From Burkholderiales bacterium RIFCSPLOWO2_12_FULL_65_40 (GTDB lineage Bacteria > Pseudomonadota > Gammaproteobacteria > Burkholderiales > Burkholderiaceae_C), in contig MESL01000004.1 in the NCBI GenBank assembly GCA_001770955.1, positions 1 through 33,355 of the forward strand: a stretch of 33,355 nucleotides of DNA, given 5' to 3'. Within the stretch, counting starts at the first letter, position 1, and every line of letters starts with the position of its first letter. This document shows positions 1 to 9,127 of this stretch, piece by piece. The notes under the pieces were generated by a model that saw only the letters and a program-made list of their open reading frames with translations, was not told where the DNA came from and searched no databases. Made by a program: the position numbers and the translations under genes.

Positions 1-96
1 GAGCTGTACGAGAACCGCCACTACACCTGCGGTCTGTGCAACCCGCCAGCGCGCGCGGGCAAGAGCAAGGCGGCTGGGTCGCTGATGCTGCACTGA
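1..96 (+). CDS. C-terminal end of an unidentified protein (partial)
   Basis: The reading frame is open from the first base and ends in TGA at 94-96, giving 31 residues. It contains a Cys-Gly-Leu-Cys pair (CGLC) followed by a short basic tail. The codons are G/C-rich at the third position like the genes around it, and a dispersed palindrome follows the stop, so it reads as the true end of a gene entering from the left. The CxxC pair might bind a metal, but 31 residues are too few to name the family. Confidence 0.55.
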   Translation, partial: ELYENRHYTCGLCNPPARAGKSKAAGSLMLH

Positions 97-107
97 GCAG
101 AAACTTC

Positions 108-167
108 AAGAAAAACAGGCTCTGGCGCTTATCCATCAAGCGCCAGTAGCTATTAAAATAATAGCAA
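108..167 (-). repeat. Dispersed palindromic repeat, copy 1
   Basis: A perfect 9-bp stem (122-130 with 138-146, ctggcgctt/aagcgccag) has a 7-nt loop. It is flanked on one side by an A-rich tract and on the other by the AT-rich block tagctattaaaataatagc. Five further copies of the same layout occur at 6165, 10250, 15362, 25326 and 27300. This copy lies between the convergent ends of the partial gene and the lipoprotein gene ending at 175, where it could act as a two-way terminator. Confidence 0.8.
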
Positions 168-174
168 CACCCGT

Positions 175-729
175 TCAGCGTGCCGCCAGCAGGCTGCGCA
201 CATCTTCGTCCAGTGGCACGGCGTAGTTGTGCGCGGCCACCACGGCGTTGCCCTCAGGCAGCACCAGCTTGAGGCTCACATACACCTGCCGTGCCGACAC
301 TGCGTAGGTGCCCACCAGCACCGCCTGGGCCTGGTGCGCCTGGCTGACTTCGCGCAGTTCGCGCGACAGCAGCAGCTCGCCCAGCTCGCTGCGCATAGCC
401 ACGCTGTCGCGCAGCTTGAGTTCGACCACGCGCATGCCGCGCTGCGCCATGCGCCCGGCGATCTGCTCGGACACGATGCGCCCGAAGCGCGAGGACTCAT
501 CCAGCCGGTCCACGTTCACCAGCGTGCCCACCAGCACGGGCTGGCGCGGATCGAGCGCGGCGTCCTGCAGCAAGCGATCGGCAGCGCCATGGCTGGCCTG
601 CACCAGGCTGCCGCGCACCACGCTGCCCAGCGTGGGGCCATAGTTCTCGCCGTAGTAGTAGCCGGCGCAGCCCGTAAGGACCGTGGCGCCAACAGCCAGC
701 AGTGCGGTCAAGGCGGTGCGGTGCCTCAT
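175..729 (-). CDS. FlgO-domain-like outer-membrane lipoprotein
   Basis: The predicted protein has 184 residues. An N-terminal signal ends in a lipobox (VLTGC, Cys21), so it should be a lipoprotein. The body, from a GTLVNVD-like strand through a serine/arginine helix to a VGTYAV strand, resembles the FlgO domain of outer-membrane proteins first described in Vibrio flagella. No flagellar gene is nearby, so the domain match does not establish a flagellar role. The start at 729 is chosen because its ATG overlaps the TGA of the upstream lipoprotein gene (ATGA), which suggests translational coupling; the start at 747 would add six residues and increase the overlap. The two lipoproteins probably act together at the outer membrane. 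Confidence 0.8.
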   Translation of the reverse strand: MRHRTALTALLAVGATVLTGCAGYYYGENYGPTLGSVVRGSLVQASHGAADRLLQDAALDPRQPVLVGTLVNVDRLDESSRFGRIVSEQIAGRMAQRGMRVVELKLRDSVAMRSELGELLLSRELREVSQAHQAQAVLVGTYAVSARQVYVSLKLVLPEGNAVVAAHNYAVPLDEDVRSLLAAR

Positions 730-1457
730 GGGGCCACCACCTTCCATTGCTTGACCGGCGTGGGAGGCGGGGGTACGAGCCGCTCAGGCTGGTAAAGCGC
801 GGTGTCGGCGCGCTCGATGTAGTACATATCCGCCGACCCCGCGAGATAGCGGTCCGAGGTCTTGAGTGCTGTTGTCACCAACACCTCGGTGTGCGTGGGC
901 CCGCCCGCCGCCAGGCCTTGGGTGTGCATGCGCGCCATGTCCAGGGCCAGACCCGCGCCCAGGCCAATGGCGGTGGACACGCCAGGCAGCAAGCTGCGAT
1001 TGGCGTAATGCGTCTCCCAGTCGCGCCACACGCCGACACCCGCGCCCAGCATCGTCAAGGGCAACGGAACCGGAAGGTTGCGCGGCCCCGCTGCCTGGTG
1101 CTGCACTACCTGGGTCTGGATCTCCAGTTCCACTGCGGTTGGCACCGTGGACAGCGTGACACCCTTGTCCAGCAACCGCACCCGCAAGAGTTTGAGGAAT
1201 CCCTGGTTGAAGCTGGAGTCGTCCGCACCGGTGATATGGATGGGATGTTCACCTGCGGGCCAGTCTGCGATCTTCTGCGCGATACGCACGGCAACATCTT
1301 CAGCCAGCACATCCCAATGGTGCACGGCGCGGGCCTTCTTCTGCCCCGTGGCGGGGTAGTTGTCGGCACGCGGCACGTCAAGCGTGCTGCAACCGGCCAG
1401 CACGGCCACAGCCAGCAGTGTCGCAAGGGCCGGAACACGGGAGGAGGGAGTAGGCAT
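726..1457 (-). CDS. Lipoprotein of unknown function, paired with the FlgO-like lipoprotein
   Basis: The predicted protein has 243 residues with a clear lipobox (VLAGC, Cys23). A glycine-rich stretch (LGAGVGVW) and a later alanine/glycine-rich segment in the second half could be membrane-associated, but no family is recognised. The start at 1457 places a short signal peptide directly before the lipobox; the start at 1499 would add 14 basic residues upstream. The stop overlaps the start of the FlgO-like gene, so the pair is one transcription unit. It is transcribed divergently from the lipoprotein gene at 1588, and the 130-bp gap between them should hold both promoters. Confidence 0.7.
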   Translation of the reverse strand: MPTPSSRVPALATLLAVAVLAGCSTLDVPRADNYPATGQKKARAVHHWDVLAEDVAVRIAQKIADWPAGEHPIHITGADDSSFNQGFLKLLRVRLLDKGVTLSTVPTAVELEIQTQVVQHQAAGPRNLPVPLPLTMLGAGVGVWRDWETHYANRSLLPGVSTAIGLGAGLALDMARMHTQGLAAGGPTHTEVLVTTALKTSDRYLAGSADMYYIERADTALYQPERLVPPPPTPVKQWKVVAP

Positions 1458-1587
1458 GCGCTGGATGATACGGGTGCGAGCCCGCCGCAATCGGTGCAAA
1501 AAGACGGGATATTCCGCCCAGATAGCCCACTCTGGACCCGGGCGCCTGCTCTACCATCCCAGCATCCTTGATTCTCCCGCCCATCCC

Positions 1588-2817
1588 ATGAAAACCATGC
1601 ACGCCCCCCGCACCACGCTCCCCCTTACACTCTTGCTGGCACTGACTGCTGCTCTGTCAGGCTGCGGCGGCGCTGCGGATGAACCCGGGACAGCCACCCC
1701 GCCCTCCGGGCCCATCAGTGTGGATTTCACCCGGCCCACGGTGGAAAAGAATGTGCTAGACGTGGGCGGCTCTGCCGATGTCTATGCAAGCGTGGGCATC
1801 AACGGCAGCACCGCGCCCGATGGCACCATCGTGACCTTCGCCGTCAGCCCCGCTTCGGCGGCCACGCTGGCCCCTGTGGCGCCGACAAGCGTCTCAGGTC
1901 TGGTCGCCACGACGCTGCGCAGCAGCCTGTTAGCCGGCTCGTCATTTGAACTTCGCGCCAGCGCCACCAGCAGCGCCAATTCAGACAGCGAAACACTGAA
2001 CTTCCATGTGCGTCCGGCACCCGGCAAACTGCAATTGCTGGTGCCCGCTTATTCAGCCGCCAGCAGCGGCGCCGGGGCCGGTACCGCATCGCCCTGGACC
2101 ACCCTCACGAGCGGCGCTGCGAGCTATCCGGACGTGAAGATCACCGCCATCGCCAACCCCCACAACGGCATTCTGACCGCAACCACCGCAGCAGACAGCA
2201 GTCTTACCACCGCCATCGATACCTTCAAAGCCGTAGCCAACACTAGCAACCAGGTCATGGCCTATGTCGCGACGGCCGCCGGGAGCAGCGGCGCGCTGTC
2301 GGTGACGGACGTCAAGGCCAGCATCGACCGCTACCTGGCGCTCTACCCCGGAAAATTCGACGGTTTTTTCCTGGACACCATGGCCACCGGAAGTGACCGG
2401 CTGGCGTTCTTCACGGACCTCTACAACCACATCAAGGGCAGGAACGCAAACCTGATCGTGATCGGCAACCCCGGCACCTATCCAGATCCCGCCTATGCCA
2501 ACGTCACCGACGTGCTGGTGACCTACGCCGGCAACGCCGCGGCCTACCAGGGCATCAATCCACAGCCCTTGAACACCTGGGTTTACAAGCGCCCCAACAG
2601 CGCACAGGCCATGCTGGTGCACAGCGCCAGCACCTGCACTGCCATGAAGAACACCCTGGCAATGGCCCGGCAGCCCCGCATGAACACCGGCCTGGTATAC
2701 ATCACCGACCTGACCCTTGGCGCCTCCTGGGCCGGGCCACTGGCCACTTACTGGACACAGATGCTGGGCACTGTCGACGCCCTCAACAACCCCGGTCGCA
2801 GCGAGCCCGCTTGCTGA
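1588..2817 (+). CDS. Secreted lipoprotein, spherulation-specific family 4 (glycosidase-like)
   Basis: The predicted protein has 409 residues. The start at 1588 puts a signal peptide before a lipobox (ALSGC, Cys26). Residues of about 40-130 look like a bacterial Ig-like domain (repeated beta strands rich in Thr, Ser and Ala). From about 140 the protein resembles spherulation-specific family 4: an opening LLVPAY, then ANPHNG, a central GFFLDT with an acidic residue, NPGTYPD, and a late ITDLT strand. Families of this fold are related to glycoside hydrolases acting on surface polysaccharides, so a cell-envelope or extracellular polysaccharide-cleaving role is plausible but inferred. It stands alone and converges on the radical SAM gene. 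The longer in-frame start at 1360 would run through the divergent promoter region and is not used. Confidence 0.8.
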   Translation: MKTMHAPRTTLPLTLLLALTAALSGCGGAADEPGTATPPSGPISVDFTRPTVEKNVLDVGGSADVYASVGINGSTAPDGTIVTFAVSPASAATLAPVAPTSVSGLVATTLRSSLLAGSSFELRASATSSANSDSETLNFHVRPAPGKLQLLVPAYSAASSGAGAGTASPWTTLTSGAASYPDVKITAIANPHNGILTATTAADSSLTTAIDTFKAVANTSNQVMAYVATAAGSSGALSVTDVKASIDRYLALYPGKFDGFFLDTMATGSDRLAFFTDLYNHIKGRNANLIVIGNPGTYPDPAYANVTDVLVTYAGNAAAYQGINPQPLNTWVYKRPNSAQAMLVHSASTCTAMKNTLAMARQPRMNTGLVYITDLTLGASWAGPLATYWTQMLGTVDALNNPGRSEPAC

Positions 2818-2883
2818 TGGGCTCTGCCTGACCCCCGCCCCGGGACAGAAAGGCGCTGTGAGGTGCCCTTCCCGCACGCCCCG

Positions 2884-4071
2884 TCACGGCATGACCTCCA
2901 CGTACTCGTACACCTCGCAATCCGTGATCTGGCGGCGCACCGGCAGGCTGAGCGTGCTGAACCAGGCCTGCGGGTCGTGGCGATCGATCTCGCGGCCCAT
3001 GAAGCGCAGCAGGTCGCAGATGGGCTCAACCACGTTGGCGCGGTAGCGCAGGTCGTTCTTCACGTAGCCCAGGTACATGTTCTTCATGCAGTTGCCCCGG
3101 CACCACGAATAGGCCTCGCAGCTGCCGCAGGGCATGCTGGGCGCCTGCTGCAGCGGGCTGGGTTTGAGCCAGTTGTCCTGTACGCTGCCCATGAGCATGG
3201 TGGGCACGTACATCATGTCGGGGCAAGGGTAGATCTGGCCGTTGGGCATCACATTGATGAGGTGCGAGGACACACGGCACTGCGTGCGCCCGGCGTACAG
3301 CTCCTGCGCGCGGCCCGGCAGCACCTTGTTGCGCACCATGCCCATGAGCGGGATCAGCGGGTAGAGCTTGTCGGTGCTGGCGAAGAAGCGGTCAATGAGC
3401 TGCACCAGCACGGCCTTGCGGCGTTCGACCGAGTCGCCCTCGTACATCTCGTCGGCGACAAACTGCCAGTAGAGGTAGTCGAACGGTGAATCGTCCTCCA
3501 CCAGGCCATCGAGCTCATCGAAGGTGGTGGCCGGGTTACCCCAGGTGACGCGCGCCGTGACGCTGCCGCCGATCTGGTCGCGCGTCTGGCGCAGGTTCTT
3601 GAGCACCTGGCGGTAGATGCCTCGCCCCCGGTAGCCGTCGGTCGTGGCTTCGCCGCCGTCGATGGAGATGAGCACGTTCGAGAGCTTGGCCAGCACCCAT
3701 TCGGGCAGGTCATCAAGCAACGTGCCATTGGTCTGCAGCTGGTAGCGCCAGTGCGGGAAGCGCTGCATCACCTCGATCATCATCGGCCGGTTGAGCGTGG
3801 GCTCGCCGCCATAGAAGGTGACGTAGACCTCCTTGCCGACCAGGTGCCGCTCGGCGAAGGCGACGAGCTGGTCCATGCTGTATTCGACGTGGACCTGCGA
3901 ACCGAGCACGTCGCCCACGCCCAGCGAGCAGTAGCTGCACTTGAGGTTGCACTTGAGCGTGGTGAGCAGTTGCAGCTCGACGCGGTTGCCCACGATGGGG
4001 TCGGTGGCGCAGGCTGCGTCCGCCACGGGCGCTGCGGGGTTGCGGGGGTAGAACTGGAGAGGGGTGTCCAT
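2884..4071 (-). CDS. Radical SAM/SPASM protein, probable peptide-modifying enzyme
   Basis: The predicted protein has 395 residues. The radical SAM cluster motif CNLKCSYC is at Cys41, Cys45 and Cys48, followed by FYGGEPTL, which matches the SAM-binding GGE region. The C-terminal part carries a complete SPASM-type pattern for auxiliary Fe-S clusters: Cys265, then Gly-x4-Cys283, then Cys315-x2-Cys318-x5-Cys324-x3-Cys328, and a final Cys352. SPASM proteins characteristically modify ribosomal peptides or active-site residues, so peptide maturation is the leading idea. No PqqD-like leader-binding domain is seen. The gene has no clear ribosome site just before ATG 4071. A short ORF lies upstream on the same strand (4209-4349) and is a candidate substrate. 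Function could also be anaerobic sulfatase-like maturation, but no sulfatase is present. Confidence 0.85.
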   Translation of the reverse strand: MDTPLQFYPRNPAAPVADAACATDPIVGNRVELQLLTTLKCNLKCSYCSLGVGDVLGSQVHVEYSMDQLVAFAERHLVGKEVYVTFYGGEPTLNRPMMIEVMQRFPHWRYQLQTNGTLLDDLPEWVLAKLSNVLISIDGGEATTDGYRGRGIYRQVLKNLRQTRDQIGGSVTARVTWGNPATTFDELDGLVEDDSPFDYLYWQFVADEMYEGDSVERRKAVLVQLIDRFFASTDKLYPLIPLMGMVRNKVLPGRAQELYAGRTQCRVSSHLINVMPNGQIYPCPDMMYVPTMLMGSVQDNWLKPSPLQQAPSMPCGSCEAYSWCRGNCMKNMYLGYVKNDLRYRANVVEPICDLLRFMGREIDRHDPQAWFSTLSLPVRRQITDCEVYEYVEVMP

Positions 4072-4129
4072 GGTGGGGTGCTGGTGTTATTACAGGAAAA
4101 CCGCATGCCCTCGCGGGCCGCCACGGCAC

Positions 4130-4158
4130 GGCGCGCACCGCAAGGGCACACGCGCGCC
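4130..4158 (-). promoter_or_regulatory. Hairpin between short ORF and radical SAM gene
   Basis: Perfect 7-bp arms (ggcgcgc at 4130-4136, gcgcgcc at 4152-4158) are separated by 15 nt, in the gap between the candidate precursor ORF and the radical SAM gene. No T-tract follows it in the minus direction. It could act as an mRNA processing or attenuation site giving more precursor than enzyme, but the region is very GC-rich and the stem may be chance. Confidence 0.35.
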
Positions 4159-4208
4159 AAAGCGGGCACGAAAAGGGCTGGGGAGATCGGGGCGGGCGCC
4201 CCAAAGGG

Positions 4209-4349
4209 TCAGTGGGCGAAGGCCACCGGGGGAGCGTGCTTGGCCAGCGAATTGGCGCCGAAGCGTCGGCGCTGCTGGCCCGCGTGCAGGGACGCCACGC
4301 GCGCTTGCTGCGCCGCGCCGAGGTCCGGGGGAAAGGCCATCCACTGCAT
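4209..4349 (-). CDS. Candidate short peptide (possible radical SAM substrate)
   Basis: The ATG at 4349 gives 46 residues beginning MQWMAFPPD and ending AKHAPPVAFAH. A weak purine run (gaga) lies about 9 nt upstream of that ATG. An in-frame TTG at 4409 would extend it to 66 residues. It is co-directional with the radical SAM/SPASM gene and ends 137 bp before its start, in a 447-bp stretch (4072-4518) that otherwise holds only a GC-rich hairpin and no recognisable gene. The peptide has a hydrophobic aromatic N-terminal cluster, a polar Gln/Arg-rich centre and a Pro/Phe/His C-terminus. This would suit a RiPP precursor, but there is no known family match, no double-glycine cleavage site, and coding status is unproven. 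Confidence 0.4.
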   Translation of the reverse strand: MQWMAFPPDLGAAQQARVASLHAGQQRRRFGANSLAKHAPPVAFAH

Positions 4350-4518
4350 GCGCGGATTCTCGCACTGCACCGCGGCGGGGTCGACAAAAAATCTACCGGG
4401 GTCGCTCAAACATTGAGCAACGCTATCAATCTCTCGGCAAAGATTGATCTACCTCCAATGCCCCTACCGCCATGTCAATATATTTGTAAGTTCATGTAAT
4501 GACAATTTGAGGCAGCGA

Positions 4519-6156
4519 ATGAAGAATTTTCTGGACCAGCTCTCGATGCGCGTGAAGTTGGGCTTGCTGACGTTGGTCAGCGTCGTTGGTATGTTGGTGG
4601 TGGCCCTGTTCCTGGTGTACGGCCAATACAACCAGAGCCTGCGCGAGCGACAGACGCAGGTCCGGCATGCGGTGGAGACGGCCAGCGGCGTTCTGGCCTG
4701 GGCCCAGCAGCAAGAAGCCGAGGGCAAGATGCCGCGCGAGCAGGCCCAGGAGCTGGCGAAGGCCACCGTGGCCCAAATGCGCTACGGCAACAACGAGTAC
4801 TTCTGGATCAATGACCTGCAGGGCAACATGCTCATGCACCCCATCAAGCCCGACCTCGTGGGCAAGGGCCCCGACGCGGTGCGCGACCCCAATGGCTTCC
4901 TGGTCACGCAGGAGGCCGCCAAGGCCGTGCGCAGCGGCGGCAAGGGCTTCCTGAACTACATCTGGGCCAAGCCCGGCAAGGACAAAGCCGTAGGCAAGAT
5001 CTCCTACGTGCAAGGTTTCGAGCCCTGGGGCTGGGTGGTGGCTTCGGGCCTTTACATCGACGATCTGCGCGACGAGTTCCTGGCCAACGCCGCCAAGGTG
5101 GCGGTGGGAGTAGGCCTGGTGCTGCTCATCGTCGGCTGGATCGCCTTTGCCATCTCCTCCACCATCGCGCGCGGCGTGCGCTACACGGTTGAAGTGGTCG
5201 ACGCCATGGCCCACGGCGACCTGACGGTGCCGATCCACATCCACGGCAAGGACGAGATCGCCGTGCTGCTGCAGTCGATGGCGACGATGCAGGCCCAGTT
5301 TGCCTCGGTGGTGACCTCGGTGCGCCAGGACTCCGAAAGCGTGGCCACGGCCAGCGCCCAGATCGCCTCGGGCAACCAGGACCTGAGCAGCCGCACCGAA
5401 TCGCAGGCCAGCGCGCTGGAGCAGACGGCCTCGTCCATGGAGCAGCTCAGCGCCACGGTGAAGCAGAACGCCGAAAGCGCGCACGAGGCCAACCAACTGG
5501 CCGTGAACGCCTCGACCGTGGCCGCGCAGGGCGGCGCCGTGGTGTCGCAGGTGGTGCACACCATGAAGGAGATCAACGAGTCCTCGCGCAAGATCTCCGA
5601 CATCATCCAGGTGATCGACAGCATCGCATTCCAGACCAACATCCTCGCGCTCAACGCCGCCGTCGAGGCCGCGCGCGCCGGTGAGCAGGGCCGGGGCTTT
5701 GCCGTGGTGGCCTCCGAGGTGCGCTCGCTGGCGGGCCGCTCGGCCGCCGCCGCGCGCGAGATCAAAGACCTGATCAGCACCAGCGTGGAACGCGTGGAGC
5801 ATGGCTCCGCCCTGGTGGACCAGGCGGGCACCACGATGACCGGCGTGGTCGACGCCATCACCCGCGTGACCCGCATCATGGGCGAGATCAGTTCCGCCAG
5901 CCACGAGCAGGCCCAGGGCGTGGCCGAGGTCGGCGCCGCCGTGTCGCAAATGGACCAGGTGACGCAGCAGAATGCCGCCCTGGTCGAGGAAATGGCCGCC
6001 GCCGCCAACAGCCTGAATGCCCAGGCGGAAGACCTGGTGGCCCATGTGGCGGTGTTCAAGCTCGCGGGCACGGCTTACGCCGCGCCGCGCATCGCGCCTC
6101 AGTCTCCGCAGCGGCCCCTGGCCGCCCGCCAGCCAGCCCTGCTGACGGCCGGTTGA
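4519..6156 (+). CDS. Methyl-accepting chemotaxis protein with single Cache sensor
   Basis: The predicted protein has 545 residues. A transmembrane helix at about 12-33 is followed by a periplasmic sensor with the sCache-like signature [16 protein letters not shown] second transmembrane helix lies at about 190-212, then a HAMP segment and a long signalling coiled coil. The highly conserved hairpin tip at about 367-410 ([20 protein letters not shown]) contacts CheA and CheW. Cache sensors usually bind small organic acids or amino acids; the ligand here cannot be read from sequence. The C-terminus ends in an Ala/Pro-rich tail without the NWETF-type pentapeptide that recruits CheR/CheB. ATG 4519 is chosen over the earlier TTG at 4444 because gaggc lies about 7 nt upstream and the first helix starts directly after it. 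The gene is monocistronic and ends at palindrome copy 2. Confidence 0.95.
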   Translation: MKNFLDQLSMRVKLGLLTLVSVVGMLVVALFLVYGQYNQSLRERQTQVRHAVETASGVLAWAQQQEAEGKMPREQAQELAKATVAQMRYGNNEYFWINDLQGNMLMHPIKPDLVGKGPDAVRDPNGFLVTQEAAKAVRSGGKGFLNYIWAKPGKDKAVGKISYVQGFEPWGWVVASGLYIDDLRDEFLANAAKVAVGVGLVLLIVGWIAFAISSTIARGVRYTVEVVDAMAHGDLTVPIHIHGKDEIAVLLQSMATMQAQFASVVTSVRQDSESVATASAQIASGNQDLSSRTESQASALEQTASSMEQLSATVKQNAESAHEANQLAVNASTVAAQGGAVVSQVVHTMKEINESSRKISDIIQVIDSIAFQTNILALNAAVEAARAGEQGRGFAVVASEVRSLAGRSAAAAREIKDLISTSVERVEHGSALVDQAGTTMTGVVDAITRVTRIMGEISSASHEQAQGVAEVGAAVSQMDQVTQQNAALVEEMAAAANSLNAQAEDLVAHVAVFKLAGTAYAAPRIAPQSPQRPLAARQPALLTAG

Positions 6157-6164
6157 GCTTGATT

Positions 6165-6228
6165 TTCAATAAAACCAGCTTCCAGCGCCCATTTGATGGG
6201 CGCTGGAAGCTATATATTTAATAGCACT
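6165..6228 (-). repeat. Dispersed palindromic repeat, copy 2 (likely two-way terminator)
   Basis: This is the best-preserved palindrome of the family: a perfect 15-bp stem (agcttccagcgccca at 6177-6191 with its complement at 6197-6211) and a 5-nt loop. The flank tatatatttaatagc is on one side and gattttcaataaaacc on the other, so the stem is followed by a T-rich tract in the minus direction. It fills the gap between the convergent chemoreceptor gene and ppc, which fits a bidirectional transcription terminator. Confidence 0.85.
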
Positions 6229-6240
6229 AGGCAGCCCGCA

Positions 6241-9039
6241 TCAGCCGGTGTTGCGCAGCCCGGCGGCGATGCCGTTGATCGAGATGTGGATACCCGTCTG
6301 CACGCGCTCATCGTCCTGGCCCGCGCGCCAACGGCGCACCAGCTCCACCTGCAGGTGGTGCAGCGGGTCGATGTACGGGAAGCGGTGGCGGATGGAGCGG
6401 GCCAGCGCCGTGTTGTGTGCCAGGCGCTGCTTGTCGCCGGTGATGCGCGTCAGCGCGTCGGCCGTGCGGTGCCATTCCTGTTCGATGGCGGTGAACACCT
6501 TCTTGCGCAGGCGCGCGTCCTGCACCAGCTCGCTGTAGCGCGAGGCCAGCGCCAGATCGCTCTTGGCCAGCACCATGTCCATGTTCGACAGCAGGGTGCT
6601 GAAAAACGGCCACTGGCGGTACATCTTGCGCAGCAGCGCCAGCTGGGACTTGGGGTCCTTGTCAGGCGCCTCCAGAAACGCCTCGACGGCTGCGCCAAAC
6701 CCGTACCAGCCCGGCAGCGTGAGGCGGCACTGGCCCCAGCTGAAACCCCAGGGAATGGCGCGCAGGTCCTCGATCTTCTGGCTGGGCTTGCGCGAGGCCG
6801 GGCGTGAGCCGATGTTCAGCTCGGCGATCTCGCGGATCGGCGTGGAATTGAAGAAATAGTCGGTGAAGCCCGGGGTTTCGTACACCAGCGCGCGGTAGGC
6901 CGCCATGCTGGCCTGCGACAGCTGCGCCGCCGCGTCCAGAAAGGCCGGCGTCGCGGGCTTGGTGGGCTGCAGCAGCGTGGCCTCCAGCGTGGCGGCCACC
7001 AGGGTTTCGAGGTTGCGCCGGCCGATCTCGGGGTTGGCGTATTTGGAGGCGATCACCTCGCCCTGCTCGGTCAGGCGGATCTGGCCGCGCACGGTGCCCG
7101 GCGGCTGTGCCAAGATGGCCTGGTAGCTCGGCCCGCCGCCGCGGCCCACGGTGCCGCCGCGCCCGTGGAACATGCGCAGGCGGATGCCGGGCAGTTCGTC
7201 GAACAGGGCCACCAGCGCGATCTCGGCACGGTACAGCTCCCAGTTGCTGGTGAAGATGCCGCCGTCCTTGTTGCTGTCGGAATAGCCCAGCATGATGTCC
7301 TGGTCGCCGTCCGAGCGCTGCACCAGCGCGGCCACGCCGGGCAACTGGTAGAACTCGCGCATGATGGGCGCGGCGTTGCGCAGGTCTTCGATGGTCTCGA
7401 AGAGCGGCACCACGATCAGGTCTGCAGTCGCCGCGCCGGATGCGGCATCCTCCAGCGTGCCGCGCAGCAGGCCCACTTCCTTCTGGAGCAGCAGCACCTC
7501 CAGCAGGTCGCTCACGGTCTCGGTGTGGCTGATGATGTAGTGGCGGATGGCATCCTGGCCGTAGCGCTGGCGCATGCGCAGCGTAGCCTCGAAGATGGCC
7601 AGCTCGCCCCGCGTGTGCTCGGAGTAGGTGGTGCCCATGACGCGCAGCGGGCGTGCGTCCTGCAGCAGGCGCAGCAGCACGGCGCGACGCGCTTCCTCGG
7701 ACAGCGCGGCGTAGTCGGGCTCGATGCGCGCCACAGCCAGCAACTCGGCCACCACGCGTTCGTGCTGGTCGGAGCTCTGGCGCAGGTCCACCGTGGCCAG
7801 GTGAAAGCCGAACACCTCTACCGCCCGGATCAGCGGGTGCAGGCGCTGCGCCGCCAGCGGCGCACCGTGGTGCGCCTGGAGCGAGGCCTCGATGGTGCGC
7901 AGCTCGGCCAGAAAGTCGGCTGCGCTGGCGTAGGGGTTCTGCGGGGCCACGGCATGGCGCGCGGCCACGCCGCCGCTCAGTTCCTGCAGTGTCGCGGCCA
8001 GGCGCGCATAGATGCCGGTGAGCGCGCGGCGGTAGGGTTCATCCAGGCGGTGCTCGTTGGTGTCGGGCGAGCTGTTCGCCAGGGCCTGCATCTCGGGCGT
8101 CACGTCCACCAGCCGCGCCGACAGCGACAGTTCGCCGCCGAGCAGGTGTGCCTCGGTCAGGTAGTGGCGCAGGGCTACCTCGCTCTGGCGGCGCAGGGCC
8201 TGGGCCAGGGTGTCGGCCGTCACGTTGGGGTTGCCGTCGCGGTCGCCGCCGATCCACTGGCCCATGCGCAGGAAGCTGTGCACTTTCTCCTGGCCCAGCG
8301 CGCGCTCCAGGTCCGCGTAAATCTTGGGAATCTCGCGCAGGAAGGTGGCTTCGTAGTACGACAGCGCGTTTTCGATCTCGTCGGCCACGGTGAGCTTGCT
8401 GTAGCGCAGCAGGCGCGTCTGCCACAACTGCGCCACGCGGGCGCGCAGCTGAGCCTCGTTGGCGGCCAGTTCGCGCGGGGTGAGCGCATCGCGGGCCGCG
8501 TTGTAAAGCTGGGCGCGCTCGGCAATGTCGTCGCGCGTGGTCAGCAGCTGGGCGATGTCGCGCTCGGCGTCCAGGATGCTCTTGCGCTGCACCTCGGTCG
8601 GGTGGGCGGTAAGCACGGGCGCCACATAGCTGCCCGCCAGGGTTTGCGCCACGGTGCGCGGCGCGATGCCGGCCCAGCGCAGGCGCGAGAGCGCCACCTC
8701 GATGCTGCCTTCCTGCGTGTCGCCCGCGCGCTCGCGGATGGTGCGGCGCCGGATGTGGTGCCGGTCCTCGGCCAGGTTGGCCAGGTGGCTGAAATAGGTG
8801 AAGGCGCGGATCACGCTCACCGTCTGGTCGGCGCTCAGGCCCTTGAGCAGCTTCTTGAGCGCCTTGTCGGCTTCGTGGTCGGCGTCGCGCCGGAAGGCCA
8901 CCGAGAGCTTGCGCACCTGCTCGATCAGATCGAACGCAGCCACGCCCTCCTGCTCGCGGATCACGTCGCCCAGGATGCGCCCGAGCAGGCGGATATCCTG
9001 GATCAAAGGGAGGTCTTTGTCGATTTTCTTCGCGGTCAC
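6241..9039 (-). CDS. ppc: Phosphoenolpyruvate carboxylase
   Basis: The predicted protein has 932 residues, the normal length for bacterial PEP carboxylase, which adds bicarbonate to PEP to form oxaloacetate and refill the TCA cycle. Visible signatures include [13 protein letters not shown] with catalytic His146, [21 protein letters not shown] and the PEP-binding loop [14 protein letters not shown]. The chain ends in the conserved GLRNTG. GTG 9039 is chosen as the start because AGGAGA lies 7 nt upstream and the protein then starts just before the conserved N-terminal helices. A longer frame reaching 9396 runs antisense through hemC and is not credible. The gene is divergent from hemC across 88 bp. 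Confidence 0.98.
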   Translation of the reverse strand: MTAKKIDKDLPLIQDIRLLGRILGDVIREQEGVAAFDLIEQVRKLSVAFRRDADHEADKALKKLLKGLSADQTVSVIRAFTYFSHLANLAEDRHHIRRRTIRERAGDTQEGSIEVALSRLRWAGIAPRTVAQTLAGSYVAPVLTAHPTEVQRKSILDAERDIAQLLTTRDDIAERAQLYNAARDALTPRELAANEAQLRARVAQLWQTRLLRYSKLTVADEIENALSYYEATFLREIPKIYADLERALGQEKVHSFLRMGQWIGGDRDGNPNVTADTLAQALRRQSEVALRHYLTEAHLLGGELSLSARLVDVTPEMQALANSSPDTNEHRLDEPYRRALTGIYARLAATLQELSGGVAARHAVAPQNPYASAADFLAELRTIEASLQAHHGAPLAAQRLHPLIRAVEVFGFHLATVDLRQSSDQHERVVAELLAVARIEPDYAALSEEARRAVLLRLLQDARPLRVMGTTYSEHTRGELAIFEATLRMRQRYGQDAIRHYIISHTETVSDLLEVLLLQKEVGLLRGTLEDAASGAATADLIVVPLFETIEDLRNAAPIMREFYQLPGVAALVQRSDGDQDIMLGYSDSNKDGGIFTSNWELYRAEIALVALFDELPGIRLRMFHGRGGTVGRGGGPSYQAILAQPPGTVRGQIRLTEQGEVIASKYANPEIGRRNLETLVAATLEATLLQPTKPATPAFLDAAAQLSQASMAAYRALVYETPGFTDYFFNSTPIREIAELNIGSRPASRKPSQKIEDLRAIPWGFSWGQCRLTLPGWYGFGAAVEAFLEAPDKDPKSQLALLRKMYRQWPFFSTLLSNMDMVLAKSDLALASRYSELVQDARLRKKVFTAIEQEWHRTADALTRITGDKQRLAHNTALARSIRHRFPYIDPLHHLQVELVRRWRAGQDDERVQTGIHISINGIAAGLRNTG

Positions 9040-9127
9040 GGGTTGTCTCCTGGCGCGCTCCCGGGCAAAGCGGGTTGCTGCGGCGCCGCATGCTAGCATC
9101 CCGCGCTCGACCTTTCCCTGCAAAAGC

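Noticed and set aside
2053..2877. Minus-strand open frame opposite the spherulation-type lipoprotein
   Set aside because: The plus-strand protein has a lipobox and clear family features; the reverse product is low-complexity Gly/Val/His-rich.
7165..9096. Long plus-strand open frame (643 codons) opposite ppc
   Set aside because: It is an antisense shadow of a GC-rich gene. Its composition is rich in His, Gln and Arg as expected from reversed codons, while the opposite strand encodes a full PEP carboxylase with all motifs.
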